Of a stretch of 64,000 nucleotides of DNA, positions 1 to 7,691 are shown one piece after another (positions within the stretch are counted from its first letter, which is position 1; every line of letters starts with the position of its first letter). The notes under the pieces were generated by a model, which was not told where the DNA came from, ran no database searches, and worked only from the letters and a program-made list of their open reading frames with translations. This DNA is from JAWXUC01 sp044432975 (GTDB lineage: Bacteria; Pseudomonadota; Alphaproteobacteria; RF32; CAG-239), in assembly GCA_044432975.1 (NCBI GenBank), contig JAWXUC010000008.1, positions 10,807 through 74,806 of the forward strand. The letters are read 5' to 3'. Both the position numbers and the translations under genes were made by a program.

Positions 1-2
1 CA

Positions 3-1433
3 TTTGATCATACAGATGGGTCTTATACAGAATCGGTTGAATATATCAAAGTTGCTAAAAAAGCAAAACAAAATTCTTTATATAAAAATTCAGAATTAAA
101 TAATTATGAGCAAGAACTTAACAAAGTTATGAAAGAGAGATTAAATGTTCCTAAAGCAACTCAGGCTTTGATTATTTTGGTCTCAATCATTTTAGTTAGT
201 GGAATAGCCGTAAATCTTTTAGGTACTTTAGTTCTTCCTTTTTTGGAGAATATATTGCCTTCAGAGGTCGTTGGAAAAGTCTTCTTTTTCTTTTTATTTG
301 CTGCTTTTGTTTTAATTGCACTACCTTTAGCCTTAAAAAAGGTTCCTTGGAATGATTTAAGTATATCAGCACTTAATACAAATAAAGTTACAGATGAAGT
401 TTTTTACAATAAAGCAAAAAAAGTTGAAAATAGATATGATTTAAATGATGACTTTGCAGATGATAAAACACCTATTTATCCAGAAGCTTCTATTTTAGAT
501 AAAAAAGATGTGGTTGCTTTTGTTGCACAGATATTTTCAATTTTAAAAACATATAATATGAGTTCTTTTAATAGATTGGGAATTAAGCTTATGGTCTATG
601 GCGGAATATTAGAGCTTGCCAATTATAGAAAGTTAGATGGCTCTAATATTAATTCTTTATTAAGCGAAGCCATTCTTATTCTTGATGGTCAAGAAAGTGA
701 TCTTGTTCATTTTTATCAAGCTAAAAGAAGTTTTAAAGATAATAATTTTGCGGTTTATTTAACTGGTTTAGGTGCTTTTTTAATGGATAAATATTTATCC
801 AAAAGAAATTTTGATGAAATTTTAGTTGTTTCAGGTTTTGAACGTTGGGAGAAAAGTAATAAAACTCAATTAGAATCAAGTCAAAATAATGATAAAGAAG
901 ATAATGAAAACTCTCTAAAAGATAGTAATGTTGAAGAAAAGAATAATGTCTTAAATATTGTTAGTATAAAGCATAACGTAAAGCTTTTTGATGTGTCAGG
1001 TCCAGATAATATTGATAAAGAGGAAAATGAAATTATAGCCATTAGAGCAATAATAAATAAAGTTGCCCAAAAATATAGCAGTGTTATTGAGGAGCGTAAG
1101 CAAGAAGATATCAGTAGCCTGCTTTTTGAAGACTTAGCTGTGGGTATTGCCTTTGCAAAACAGGCTTTGTCAGATATTAATGAATATGTAGAAAGTGTTG
1201 ATGATGAAAATATTATCTATAATATAAAGTGCAATATTGTAAAAAAGCAAGATAACAATGATAATTATGTATATATAGATGATTTATTTACTTATACAAA
1301 TGATGACGAAATTTTAACAACAGCTAATGTTGTAAATGAGGCAAAAGAAGAAACAAAGCTAGAATTTGAATCTGTTGGAAAAAAACTTTTACAAAAAAAT
1401 TCTAAAACAGTTGAATTATTTAAAGTTTTGTGA
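3..1433 (+). CDS. Partial membrane protein with degenerate cyclase-like C-terminus
   Basis: The frame is open from the first base of the window, so the true start lies outside it. The first in-frame ATG, at 129, is probably internal because the upstream codons encode ordinary protein. Two hydrophobic segments follow (about residues 17-40 and 52-70 counted from that ATG), then a long soluble region with an acidic linker near residues 245-270. The last 110 residues follow the pattern of class III adenylate/guanylate cyclase C-termini: an alternating helix/strand stretch, then a closing FESVGKKLLQKNSKTVELF block like the family's FExxGxxxLKGxxxPVxxY ending. The GDxVN-type motif is not seen, so this may be a non-catalytic relic. 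The family link is inference; the membrane topology is visible directly. Confidence 0.6.
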   Translation, partial: FDHTDGSYTESVEYIKVAKKAKQNSLYKNSELNNYEQELNKVMKERLNVPKATQALIILVSIILVSGIAVNLLGTLVLPFLENILPSEVVGKVFFFFLFAAFVLIALPLALKKVPWNDLSISALNTNKVTDEVFYNKAKKVENRYDLNDDFADDKTPIYPEASILDKKDVVAFVAQIFSILKTYNMSSFNRLGIKLMVYGGILELANYRKLDGSNINSLLSEAILILDGQESDLVHFYQAKRSFKDNNFAVYLTGLGAFLMDKYLSKRNFDEILVVSGFERWEKSNKTQLESSQNNDKEDNENSLKDSNVEEKNNVLNIVSIKHNVKLFDVSGPDNIDKEENEIIAIRAIINKVAQKYSSVIEERKQEDISSLLFEDLAVGIAFAKQALSDINEYVESVDDENIIYNIKCNIVKKQDNNDNYVYIDDLFTYTNDDEILTTANVVNEAKEETKLEFESVGKKLLQKNSKTVELFKVL

Positions 1434-1492
1434 TATATTATTATTTAATTAAAGTGCTAACTTGACTATATTTTTATAATCAGGAGGTTTTT

Positions 1493-2314
1493 ATGGTTAG
1501 TTCAATAAGCTCAACAACTAGCTCAACTATTGTTTTAGAAAAAACAATAGCAGATGTTAATGATGTTGATGAAGCATTTAGCACAGCTAGAGATCTTGGC
1601 TCTGTTAGATATAATCATACTCGTGTTTCTGTATTGGGTGTCCTTTCAGGGAGCTATGATAGTGCCGATGTTTTTAAAGTTAACATGCAATCCAAAGGAA
1701 ATTTGACTTTGTCTTTTATGACAGCAGATAGCTCTGAAGAATCTCCGGTAGATTTTTCAAAATATGATGCTTATTATGAAGAATTGTTAAAGCAAAATGA
1801 TCCAGAAGGTTATGAAACCTATATGGCAGAAAAAGAAGATGCTGCTAAAAAAGAAAATCTTATCGAATATACTGCTCCTGGTCTTAGTGTTGAAGTGTAC
1901 GCTATTGATGATTATGGTCGAGAGGTGTTAGTTGCAGATAGCTCCGCAGAAGAAGGTGAAGAACTAAGAGATAATTTTGATGCTATGATGAAAGGTGAAT
2001 ATTATACTGATTCAGGCAACTACTATATTAAAGTTTCAAGAGATGATACTGTTGGTGAAACAGAAGAAATTAGTTATGTTATGCAAGCATCAATGGGTGA
2101 TAACAATAAATATGATAACGTTGCGACAGAAACTTTATCAAGTGATTCTACCAATAAAAGAGAAACTTTGTTGTCGGCAGAAATGCAAGAATATTTATAT
2201 GGCTCTGGCTCATCATCTGCATCATCAGGTGCTGCCGCAGCCCAATTGTTATCTGATGCTTATCTTAACGCTGCAGATAGATATAATAATGCTAGCAAAT
2301 GGTGGAAGAGCTAA
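1493..2314 (+). CDS. PPC-like beta-sandwich domain protein, function unknown
   Basis: A strong AGGAGG lies just upstream of the ATG. The 273-residue protein opens with a Ser/Thr-rich stretch and has no classical signal peptide. Residues about 36-75 (VLSGSYDSADVFKVNMQ, then LTLSFMT) and 170-195 (GNYYIKVSRDD) match the strand pattern of bacterial pre-peptidase C-terminal (PPC) domains, in which a DxxxF strand is closed by a GxYYIxV strand. An acidic insert of about 90 residues splits the sandwich. The C-terminus has a Ser/Ala-rich linker and an aromatic end. PPC domains are usually extracellular; with no visible Sec signal, export by the flagellar or another type of apparatus is possible but unproven. 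A terminator follows directly, so it is probably monocistronic. Confidence 0.6.
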   Translation: MVSSISSTTSSTIVLEKTIADVNDVDEAFSTARDLGSVRYNHTRVSVLGVLSGSYDSADVFKVNMQSKGNLTLSFMTADSSEESPVDFSKYDAYYEELLKQNDPEGYETYMAEKEDAAKKENLIEYTAPGLSVEVYAIDDYGREVLVADSSAEEGEELRDNFDAMMKGEYYTDSGNYYIKVSRDDTVGETEEISYVMQASMGDNNKYDNVATETLSSDSTNKRETLLSAEMQEYLYGSGSSSASSGAAAAQLLSDAYLNAADRYNNASKWWKS

Positions 2315-2330
2315 CAGGTTTTCTGATTAC

Positions 2331-2356
2331 AAGACGGTTTTTACCGTCTTTTTTTT
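2331..2356 (+). terminator. Rho-independent terminator
   Basis: The stem AAGACGG/CCGTCTT with a short T loop is followed by a run of eight T. It sits 17 bases after the stop of the PPC-like gene. Confidence 0.85.
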
Positions 2357-2420
2357 GCTGTATATTCATATTTCTTTAATCTTTTTGCTGTAGACTTTAG
2401 TTCAAGGGGAGAGCTAAAGA

Positions 2421-2588
2421 ATGTCTGATATTGATTCTTTTTATCAACAAATGTCAACAATGCAAAAGATACAAGCGTCTTTGTTTAAGGCAAATTGTGA
2501 TATGCAGCAAAAATCTGTTGAAATCTTAGACGATAGTAGAGACACAGCTTCCTTAAATAAAGGCGTTAATGTTGATAAATGCCTGTAA
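2421..2588 (+). CDS. Small protein, possibly YjfB-like motility protein
   Basis: A 55-codon ORF with a purine-rich ribosome binding site (AAGGGGAGAG) about 8 bases before the ATG. It encodes a helical, Gln/Met/Ser-rich protein: MSDIDSFYQQMSTMQKIQAS, then LFKANCDMQQKSVEILDD. The QxxxSxxxxKxxxDMQ pattern and the size resemble the YjfB family of putative motility proteins (about 60 residues, a single helix). The window also carries a flagellin at about 50 kb. The family match is by eye and weak. The ORF itself is supported by its RBS, composition and position between a terminator and a repeat element. Confidence 0.5.
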   Translation: MSDIDSFYQQMSTMQKIQASLFKANCDMQQKSVEILDDSRDTASLNKGVNVDKCL

Positions 2589-2815
2589 ATATAGCAAATC
2601 CGAAATTAATTGATTGAATTGTTTTTTAAGAAGTTTAATATAACGCGAGATTCGTATAAGAAAAAATAGGTGCTTTTTTGCACTTTTCAATGTAGGGCGG
2701 GGGCTTGCTCCCGCCTTAAAGCAGTACCAAAAGGCGGAAGCAAGGGCGAAACGTCGTCCCCAGTCAGCCCTACAAAACCAAAATTTAGAGCATTTCACGA
2801 AAAGATGAACAAAGG
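2587..2815. repeat. Composite intergenic repeat (GTAGGG palindrome family)
   Basis: This gene-free stretch is a mosaic of modules found elsewhere. From 2587, an AATATAGCAAA...TTGATTG module matches 15322. From 2641, TAACGCGAGATTCGTATAAG and the roughly 70 bases after it match 32387 closely. From 2691, TGTAGGGC starts a GC-rich palindrome (GGCGGGGGC/CTCCCGCC), and the block closes with the inverse GCCCTACA at 2767. From 2785, TTAGAGCATTTCACGAAAA matches the arms of the inverted repeat at 15405-15552. No coding sequence is supported here. Confidence 0.8.
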
Positions 2816-2863
2816 GTATTTCGTTTAATCGTTATATACACCTTTAGAAGTGGTTTAATTTTG

Positions 2864-3649
2864 TTAAATTGCTTTAATTAACTTTTGCATTATTTTATGA
2901 GTTAGTACTTGCCTGTCATTTTCTTTTTCTTGTAATTTTGATGATAATTCTACAGCAAATTCAGGTGGCTCTTTAGATGCAGACAGACTAGCCATTAAAT
3001 GCCTTGCCCCCAATTCAAAGTGAACTCCAGATACAACAACCTTTCCTTTACCAAAATTGCGAGAAACAATGGCAGGAGGGTTGCCTTCAACATCTTTATA
3101 TCTAGCTAAAACATCATGGTTTTCTTCATTATATAATTTAAAGTAAGGTCCGCCATGATAATAAATACCAAGTTCTTGCTTATCATCATCTTGCCAGATT
3201 ATGTTTGCGATTGCAATAGAGTCATAGTCTCCAGAATATGGAGATACATTAAACTCTTTGTGTAATGTTCCGATTGCTTCTCCGTCAATTAAATCTAACC
3301 CATGTTCTGCTGTTTTTTCTAACTCTGGTATTCCTTTTTCAAAGATAATTTTTTTGCATGGATAATAAGCTCCAGCACAAATGCCTAAATAAGATCCTCC
3401 ATTTTTTACATAGTTAGCAATAGCTTCATTGCCAAGTGTTTTTAACTTCTGTTTATAAGGGCTAGATGCTCCACCTGGAACAATAAATGCCAAAACATCA
3501 GAGTTTAACGCATTTTCATTAATGATTTGATTTGCATCAACAAAATCCACACTAACATTTTCTTTCTTAAAATAGTTAGATATTTCTTCTTGTACAATTA
3601 ATACGTCTTCACAACCAAGGTCGTTATATATCAAAATTTTTTTAGTCAT
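2864..3649 (-). CDS. BPL_N (GATase1-like) domain protein
   Basis: A protein of 261 residues with a class I glutamine-amidotransferase-like fold of the biotin-protein-ligase N-terminal type. It starts ILIYNDLGCEDVL, reaches a VPGG turn near residue 59, and has a nucleophile elbow GICAGAYY with the candidate catalytic Cys91. A GPYF block and a GVHFELG block follow, as in BPL_N proteins; in eukaryotes this domain precedes biotin ligase, and in bacteria it is often a stand-alone protein of unknown reaction. The ATG at 3649 is preferred over a TTG two codons upstream. It lies 9 bases after the stop of the small winged-helix gene, so the two are probably co-translated. The substrate is unknown. Confidence 0.8.
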   Translation of the reverse strand: MTKKILIYNDLGCEDVLIVQEEISNYFKKENVSVDFVDANQIINENALNSDVLAFIVPGGASSPYKQKLKTLGNEAIANYVKNGGSYLGICAGAYYPCKKIIFEKGIPELEKTAEHGLDLIDGEAIGTLHKEFNVSPYSGDYDSIAIANIIWQDDDKQELGIYYHGGPYFKLYNEENHDVLARYKDVEGNPPAIVSRNFGKGKVVVSGVHFELGARHLMASLSASKEPPEFAVELSSKLQEKENDRQVLTHKIMQKLIKAI

Positions 3650-3658
3650 AATCAAAAA

Positions 3659-3835
3659 TTATTTAGGTTGCCAAAAACATCTTTTAGGAGATTCTATTTT
3701 ATCTTCTTTTTTAAGTTCGTTCATTGCTTTATCAACGTCTTTTTTATCCATACCAGTAAGAGCAACAATTTTAGTTGCATTAACAGGTTCTCCTGCTTTT
3801 TTCATAGCTTCTAATACGATATCTGCATTACTCAT
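3659..3835 (-). CDS. Small winged-helix-like protein
   Basis: A 58-residue ORF with a clear AAGGAG ribosome binding site. The sequence (MSNADIVLEAMKKAGEPVNA, then TKIVALTGMDKKDVDKAMNE) reads as helix-helix-recognition helix, followed by LKKEDKIESPKRCFWQ, a plausible beta wing. This is the layout of a minimal winged helix-turn-helix. It lies immediately upstream of the BPL_N gene on the same strand with a 9-base gap, which suggests a two-gene operon. It may bind DNA or act as a protein-interaction adaptor. The ORF is well supported; the function is inferred from fold pattern alone. Confidence 0.75.
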   Translation of the reverse strand: MSNADIVLEAMKKAGEPVNATKIVALTGMDKKDVDKAMNELKKEDKIESPKRCFWQPK

Positions 3836-3899
3836 TATAATCTCCTTTTATTAATGTTCATAATATAGCTATCTTTTTTCATATTGCAATAATTTATAT

Positions 3900-3927
3900 T
3901 TGACATCAACAAAAATATAAATATACT
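3900..3927 (+). promoter_or_regulatory. Sigma70-type promoter of uvrD, near-leaderless
   Basis: TTGACA, a 16-base spacer, then TATACT. The -10 ends only 9 bases before the uvrD ATG at 3937, so transcription should begin 2-3 bases before the start codon. No ribosome binding site is present, which fits a leaderless message. Confidence 0.7.
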
Positions 3928-3936
3928 GAACAAACT

Positions 3937-5931
3937 ATGAACATTTTTGATTTAGCAGAACCAGAAGATACAATATCTCAATTGACATCTCAGCCAACTC
4001 CATGGTTAGATGGTCTTAATCCAGAGCAAAAACAAGCTGTAGAAACAACAGATGGTCCTGTCTTGGTGCTTTCTGGCGCAGGAACAGGAAAAACAAAGGT
4101 TTTAACTTCTCGTTTGGCTTATATTTTATCATTAAAAAAAGCATGGCCTTCTGAGTGCTTTGTAGTTACGTTTACCAACAAAGCTGCAAAAGAAATGAAG
4201 GAGCGTGTTTTTAATATAATTGGTGATATGGCATCATCTGTTTGGTTGGGGACATTTCATGGTCTTTGTGCAAAAATGTTAAGAGTTCATGCAGAATTAG
4301 TTGGCTTAAAGTCTAATTTTACGATTCTTAGTGATGATGATCAAAAAAGATTAATCAAACAAATTGAAGAAGAATTTGGACTAGATACTCAAAAATTTCC
4401 GCCACAAGCTTTTTTAGATTTAATTTCAAGATGGAAAGATAAAGGCTTAACACCAGAAAAACTAGGAACACCCAAAAATGCTTACGCAGCTCAAATATAT
4501 AAACGTTATCAAGAGCGCTTGGTTGAGCTTAATTGTGCAGATTTTGGTGATTTAATTTTATATGTGCTAGAAATTTTAATGAAACACGCAGATGTTTTAG
4601 ATTATTATCAAAATAAGTTTAAATATATAATGGTAGATGAGTATCAAGATACTAACGTTTCTCAATATCTGTTATTAAGATTATTGTCTCAAAAATATCG
4701 CAATATTTGTTGTGTTGGCGATGATGATCAATCAATTTATTCTTGGCGTGGTGCTGAGATTGAAAATATTTTGCGTTTTGAAAAAGACTTTACAGAAGCT
4801 TTAACGGTTAGATTAGAGAGAAATTATCGCTCAACTTCAAATATCTTAACAACGGCATCAAAGTTAATTTCTCATAACACAGGGCGTTTGGGTAAAAAGT
4901 TGTATGTTGCAGAAAACTCTCCAGCCGCTAATAGCAATAATCATAAGGTTAAAGTTATTTCAACATATTCAGGTTCAGATGAAGCAAAATTTGTTGTTGA
5001 AGAAATAGAAGCTTTGGCAAGGGCAGGGGTTGATTATTCTCGTCAGGCGGTTTTGGTGCGCACAGGTTTTCAAACTCGTGAATTTGAAGAAAAATTTATT
5101 GCTAATGCTATTCCTTATCAAGTAATTGGTGGCCCAAAATTTTATGAAAGACAAGAAATAAGAGATGCTCTAGCATATTTTAGAGTTGTAATGCAACCAT
5201 CTGATGACTTAGCATTTGAGCGTATTGTTAATAAGCCTGCACGTTCATTGGGTGATAAATCAATAGAGGCCATCAAATTTGTCGCTAAAGAAAAACATAT
5301 TTCAATGTTTGAGGCTGCAAAGATAACCGAGCTTAAAGGCAAGGCTAAAAATAATTTGGCAGAATTAATGGCAAACTTTAAGATTTGGCAAGCAAGCACA
5401 GATAGTTTAAAACCAGATGAACTCGCAAGCATGATATTAGATGATAGTGGCTATATAGATATGCTGAAAAATGATAAATCTGTAGAAGCTCCAGGAAGGC
5501 TAGAAAACTTGCGAGAATTATTAAACGTACTTTCAGATTCAGAGCAATATCCCGATATGGCAACATTTTTAGAACATGTTTCTTTGGTTATAGAAAAAGA
5601 TGATGCAACTGATTTTAATAGAGTTTTATTAATTACTCTGCATTCTGCAAAAGGATTAGAGTTTGATGTTGTTTATCTTCCAGGCTGGGAAGAAGGTTTG
5701 TTTCCTCATCAAAGAAGTCTTGATGAAAGTGGTTCAGAAGGCCTAGAAGAAGAACGCCGATTAGCTTATGTTGCAATAACCAGAGCAAAAAGAAAGTTAT
5801 ATATCTTAGCCGCAATGAATAGAAGAATTTACGGTCAATGGCAACAAAATATCCCCTCAAGATTTTTAAATGAACTCCCAAAAGAAACCTTAGAAATAAC
5901 TAACAATTCTTATTATAAAGGTTATAGATAA
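3937..5931 (+). CDS. uvrD: UvrD/PcrA-type ATP-dependent DNA helicase
   Basis: Superfamily 1A 3'-5' DNA helicase of 664 residues, acting in nucleotide excision and mismatch repair and in clearing replication forks. Visible motifs: the Q motif region (LNPEQKQAV), Walker A SGAGTGKTKV near residue 45, motif Ia FTNKAAKEMKER, motif II VDEYQDTN, motif III GDDDQSIYSWRGA, motif IV LERNYRST, motif V TLHSAKGLEFDVV and motif VI EERRLAYVAITRAK. It is a little shorter than E. coli UvrD (about 720), mainly at the C-terminus, so PcrA or Rep are alternative names. The ATG has no ribosome binding site but sits just after a consensus promoter. Confidence 0.93.
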   Translation: MNIFDLAEPEDTISQLTSQPTPWLDGLNPEQKQAVETTDGPVLVLSGAGTGKTKVLTSRLAYILSLKKAWPSECFVVTFTNKAAKEMKERVFNIIGDMASSVWLGTFHGLCAKMLRVHAELVGLKSNFTILSDDDQKRLIKQIEEEFGLDTQKFPPQAFLDLISRWKDKGLTPEKLGTPKNAYAAQIYKRYQERLVELNCADFGDLILYVLEILMKHADVLDYYQNKFKYIMVDEYQDTNVSQYLLLRLLSQKYRNICCVGDDDQSIYSWRGAEIENILRFEKDFTEALTVRLERNYRSTSNILTTASKLISHNTGRLGKKLYVAENSPAANSNNHKVKVISTYSGSDEAKFVVEEIEALARAGVDYSRQAVLVRTGFQTREFEEKFIANAIPYQVIGGPKFYERQEIRDALAYFRVVMQPSDDLAFERIVNKPARSLGDKSIEAIKFVAKEKHISMFEAAKITELKGKAKNNLAELMANFKIWQASTDSLKPDELASMILDDSGYIDMLKNDKSVEAPGRLENLRELLNVLSDSEQYPDMATFLEHVSLVIEKDDATDFNRVLLITLHSAKGLEFDVVYLPGWEEGLFPHQRSLDESGSEGLEEERRLAYVAITRAKRKLYILAAMNRRIYGQWQQNIPSRFLNELPKETLEITNNSYYKGYR

Positions 5932-5950
5932 GTTTGTTGCTTTGGTGTAG

Positions 5951-5979
5951 TTGACAGTGCCTCAAAAATATGATACATT
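5951..5979 (+). promoter_or_regulatory. Sigma70-type promoter of the HAD hydrolase gene
   Basis: TTGACA, a 17-base spacer, then TACATT. Predicted transcription starts near 5986, downstream of the ATG at 5980. This argues that translation begins at the GTG at 6013. Confidence 0.7.
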
Positions 5980-6012
5980 ATGCATATGTTATATTTTATA
6001 AAGGAGCCTAAT

Positions 6013-7122
6013 GTGAGCAATATTTCAGAATCTAATATCCCAGATGTAATTTGTCTTGATTTAAATGGTGTGATTCAAGATCCTCAAAGTGGAAACACTT
6101 ATCCAGAAGCTAAAAAAGTAATTGATTTTGCAAAAGAAAATGAAATTCCTGTAGTTATTTTAAGTAATTCAACAATGGGTGAAGGTGCTTTTATTAATAA
6201 AATGAAAGATTTTGGTTATGTTCAAGGTGAAGATTATCAAGCAGTGCTTAGTGCAGGGATGTCTTTTAAAATGTCAGTAGCAGATGATCCTGCCTCTTTA
6301 ATAAATAAAGAAATAAAAAACAAAAAAATATATGCAATAGGCCATGCTTTTGAAGCTTTATTAGAAGGTACTGAATTTAGTTTTACAAAAAATAAAGATG
6401 AGGCTGATTTTGCTTATATCGGAATTCCTCAATTGTCTCCAGCTCAGTATAAGCTCTTGCCAGATGATTTAAAATCAGGTTTTACCCCTTCAGAAATCGT
6501 TGAAGGTAATTGGGATGTTTTATCTTCATCTCCAGAAGCGACTCAATATTTTTATGATAAATATATTAAAGAGTTATCACTTCCAATTATGAATGCAAAT
6601 CAGGATAAAGTTGTTTCAGAAAACGTTTCTTATTCTTCAGAGGCCGTTTCTCTATATCGTCAAGGTCAGTTTGCTACAATGGCGAAAGAAGATGGAAAAA
6701 ATGTTATAGAAACAGGAAAACCAGATATTGTAATGTATCAAAATTTTTCAAAAGTTATAAAAGATATAACTGGTAATGAAAAATCAACCGTTGCATTTTA
6801 TGGTGATAATATGGGTACAGATTTAAAAGGTTATATCAAAGCATCAAATTTGTTTTCAGCAGATAGTTATCATGTTCTTTGTGTAAATAATTATTATATT
6901 GGTATTGATAGCGCATCAGAAAATAAAGATATAAAAATATATACCTCAGAAGAGGTTCTATCAGGGGTAAAGCTTCATCCTTGGTTTTCAGATAAAGTTG
7001 CCCCAGAAGATAAAAAGAAGGCTTTCACAAATGCTAAAGAAATATATGGCGCTAATTTTAAGTCATTGAAATATAATTCTTTGTATAAAGGAAAGGTGCA
7101 AAATACTCCTTTTAATTATTAA
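6013..7122 (+). CDS. HAD-superfamily hydrolase (IIA-like)
   Basis: The start chosen is GTG, with AAGGAG 6 bases upstream; a longer frame from the ATG at 5980 would begin before the predicted transcript. The protein has 369 residues. Motif I is DLNGVIQD, where HAD phosphatases normally have DxDGT/V: the first, nucleophilic Asp is present but the second Asp, the usual acid/base, is Asn. Motif II is ILSNST, and the metal-binding motif is FYGDNMGTDLKG near the C-terminus. The layout (cap between motifs II and III, about 370 residues) suits subclass IIA hydrolases acting on sugar phosphates or nucleotides. The substrate cannot be read from sequence. Confidence 0.75.
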   Translation: MSNISESNIPDVICLDLNGVIQDPQSGNTYPEAKKVIDFAKENEIPVVILSNSTMGEGAFINKMKDFGYVQGEDYQAVLSAGMSFKMSVADDPASLINKEIKNKKIYAIGHAFEALLEGTEFSFTKNKDEADFAYIGIPQLSPAQYKLLPDDLKSGFTPSEIVEGNWDVLSSSPEATQYFYDKYIKELSLPIMNANQDKVVSENVSYSSEAVSLYRQGQFATMAKEDGKNVIETGKPDIVMYQNFSKVIKDITGNEKSTVAFYGDNMGTDLKGYIKASNLFSADSYHVLCVNNYYIGIDSASENKDIKIYTSEEVLSGVKLHPWFSDKVAPEDKKKAFTNAKEIYGANFKSLKYNSLYKGKVQNTPFNY

Positions 7123-7165
7123 TAAAAACATAGTGATTTCGCTATATATAAAGGAGGTTTGTTTT

Positions 7166-7675
7166 ATGAAATTTGGAGCACCTAAGCAAGTATTTAAACT
7201 TAACACAAAAAGAGTTCAAGATGTTGAACCTATTCGCAATGGTTTTACAGGTGTTGTTGTCGAAAAAAAAGAAGATTTAGAAGATCTCGTGGAAGAGCCT
7301 TGCTTAAAAACTTGTCAGCAATTATTTGATAAAAACGTTCAGACCATTGACAGTGGTTGTAATAAAGAAAACAGTAGTCATAGAGCATATATCGTAATTA
7401 ATTATGATACATTAAATGATGCCAATAAAAGAATAGCGGATGATATGGTTCAGCGAGGAGCTGTTCGTTTTAGTCCCAAAGATGATGAATGTCCTTCTCG
7501 TAACGGTACAAATCAAATTACAATAGAAGTCGCAACCAAGCCTTCAGATTTAGTTAGTTTAGTTGAAAGAAAGCTTTTGAATATAACAAAAGAATTTCAA
7601 AAACAGCCTAACATTCATAAAACAATATCTCATGAAACCTTAAAATGGTTGGCTGAATATAATCAAAACCGTTAA
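7166..7675 (+). CDS. Hypothetical protein, 169 residues
   Basis: A perfect AAGGAGG lies 8 bases before this ATG, which is preferred over an in-frame ATG 11 codons upstream that has no ribosome binding site. There is no signal peptide or membrane segment. The middle contains three to four cysteines (PCLKTCQQL, DSGCNKEN, DDECPSRNG) that could form a metal or disulfide site, and the C-terminal third looks alpha-helical (LVSLVERKLLNITKEF). It lies 43 bases after the HAD gene and may share its transcript. I recognise no family. Confidence 0.7.
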   Translation: MKFGAPKQVFKLNTKRVQDVEPIRNGFTGVVVEKKEDLEDLVEEPCLKTCQQLFDKNVQTIDSGCNKENSSHRAYIVINYDTLNDANKRIADDMVQRGAVRFSPKDDECPSRNGTNQITIEVATKPSDLVSLVERKLLNITKEFQKQPNIHKTISHETLKWLAEYNQNR

Positions 7676-7691
7676 TTGTGATTATTTATAT

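Noticed and set aside
129..1433. Treating the ATG at 129 as the start of the first gene
   Set aside because: The frame is open through the window edge and the upstream codons look like normal protein, so the gene is 5'-truncated by the window.
5980..6012. ATG at 5980 as start of the HAD gene
   Set aside because: It lies upstream of the predicted transcription start and has no ribosome binding site, whereas the GTG at 6013 follows AAGGAG.
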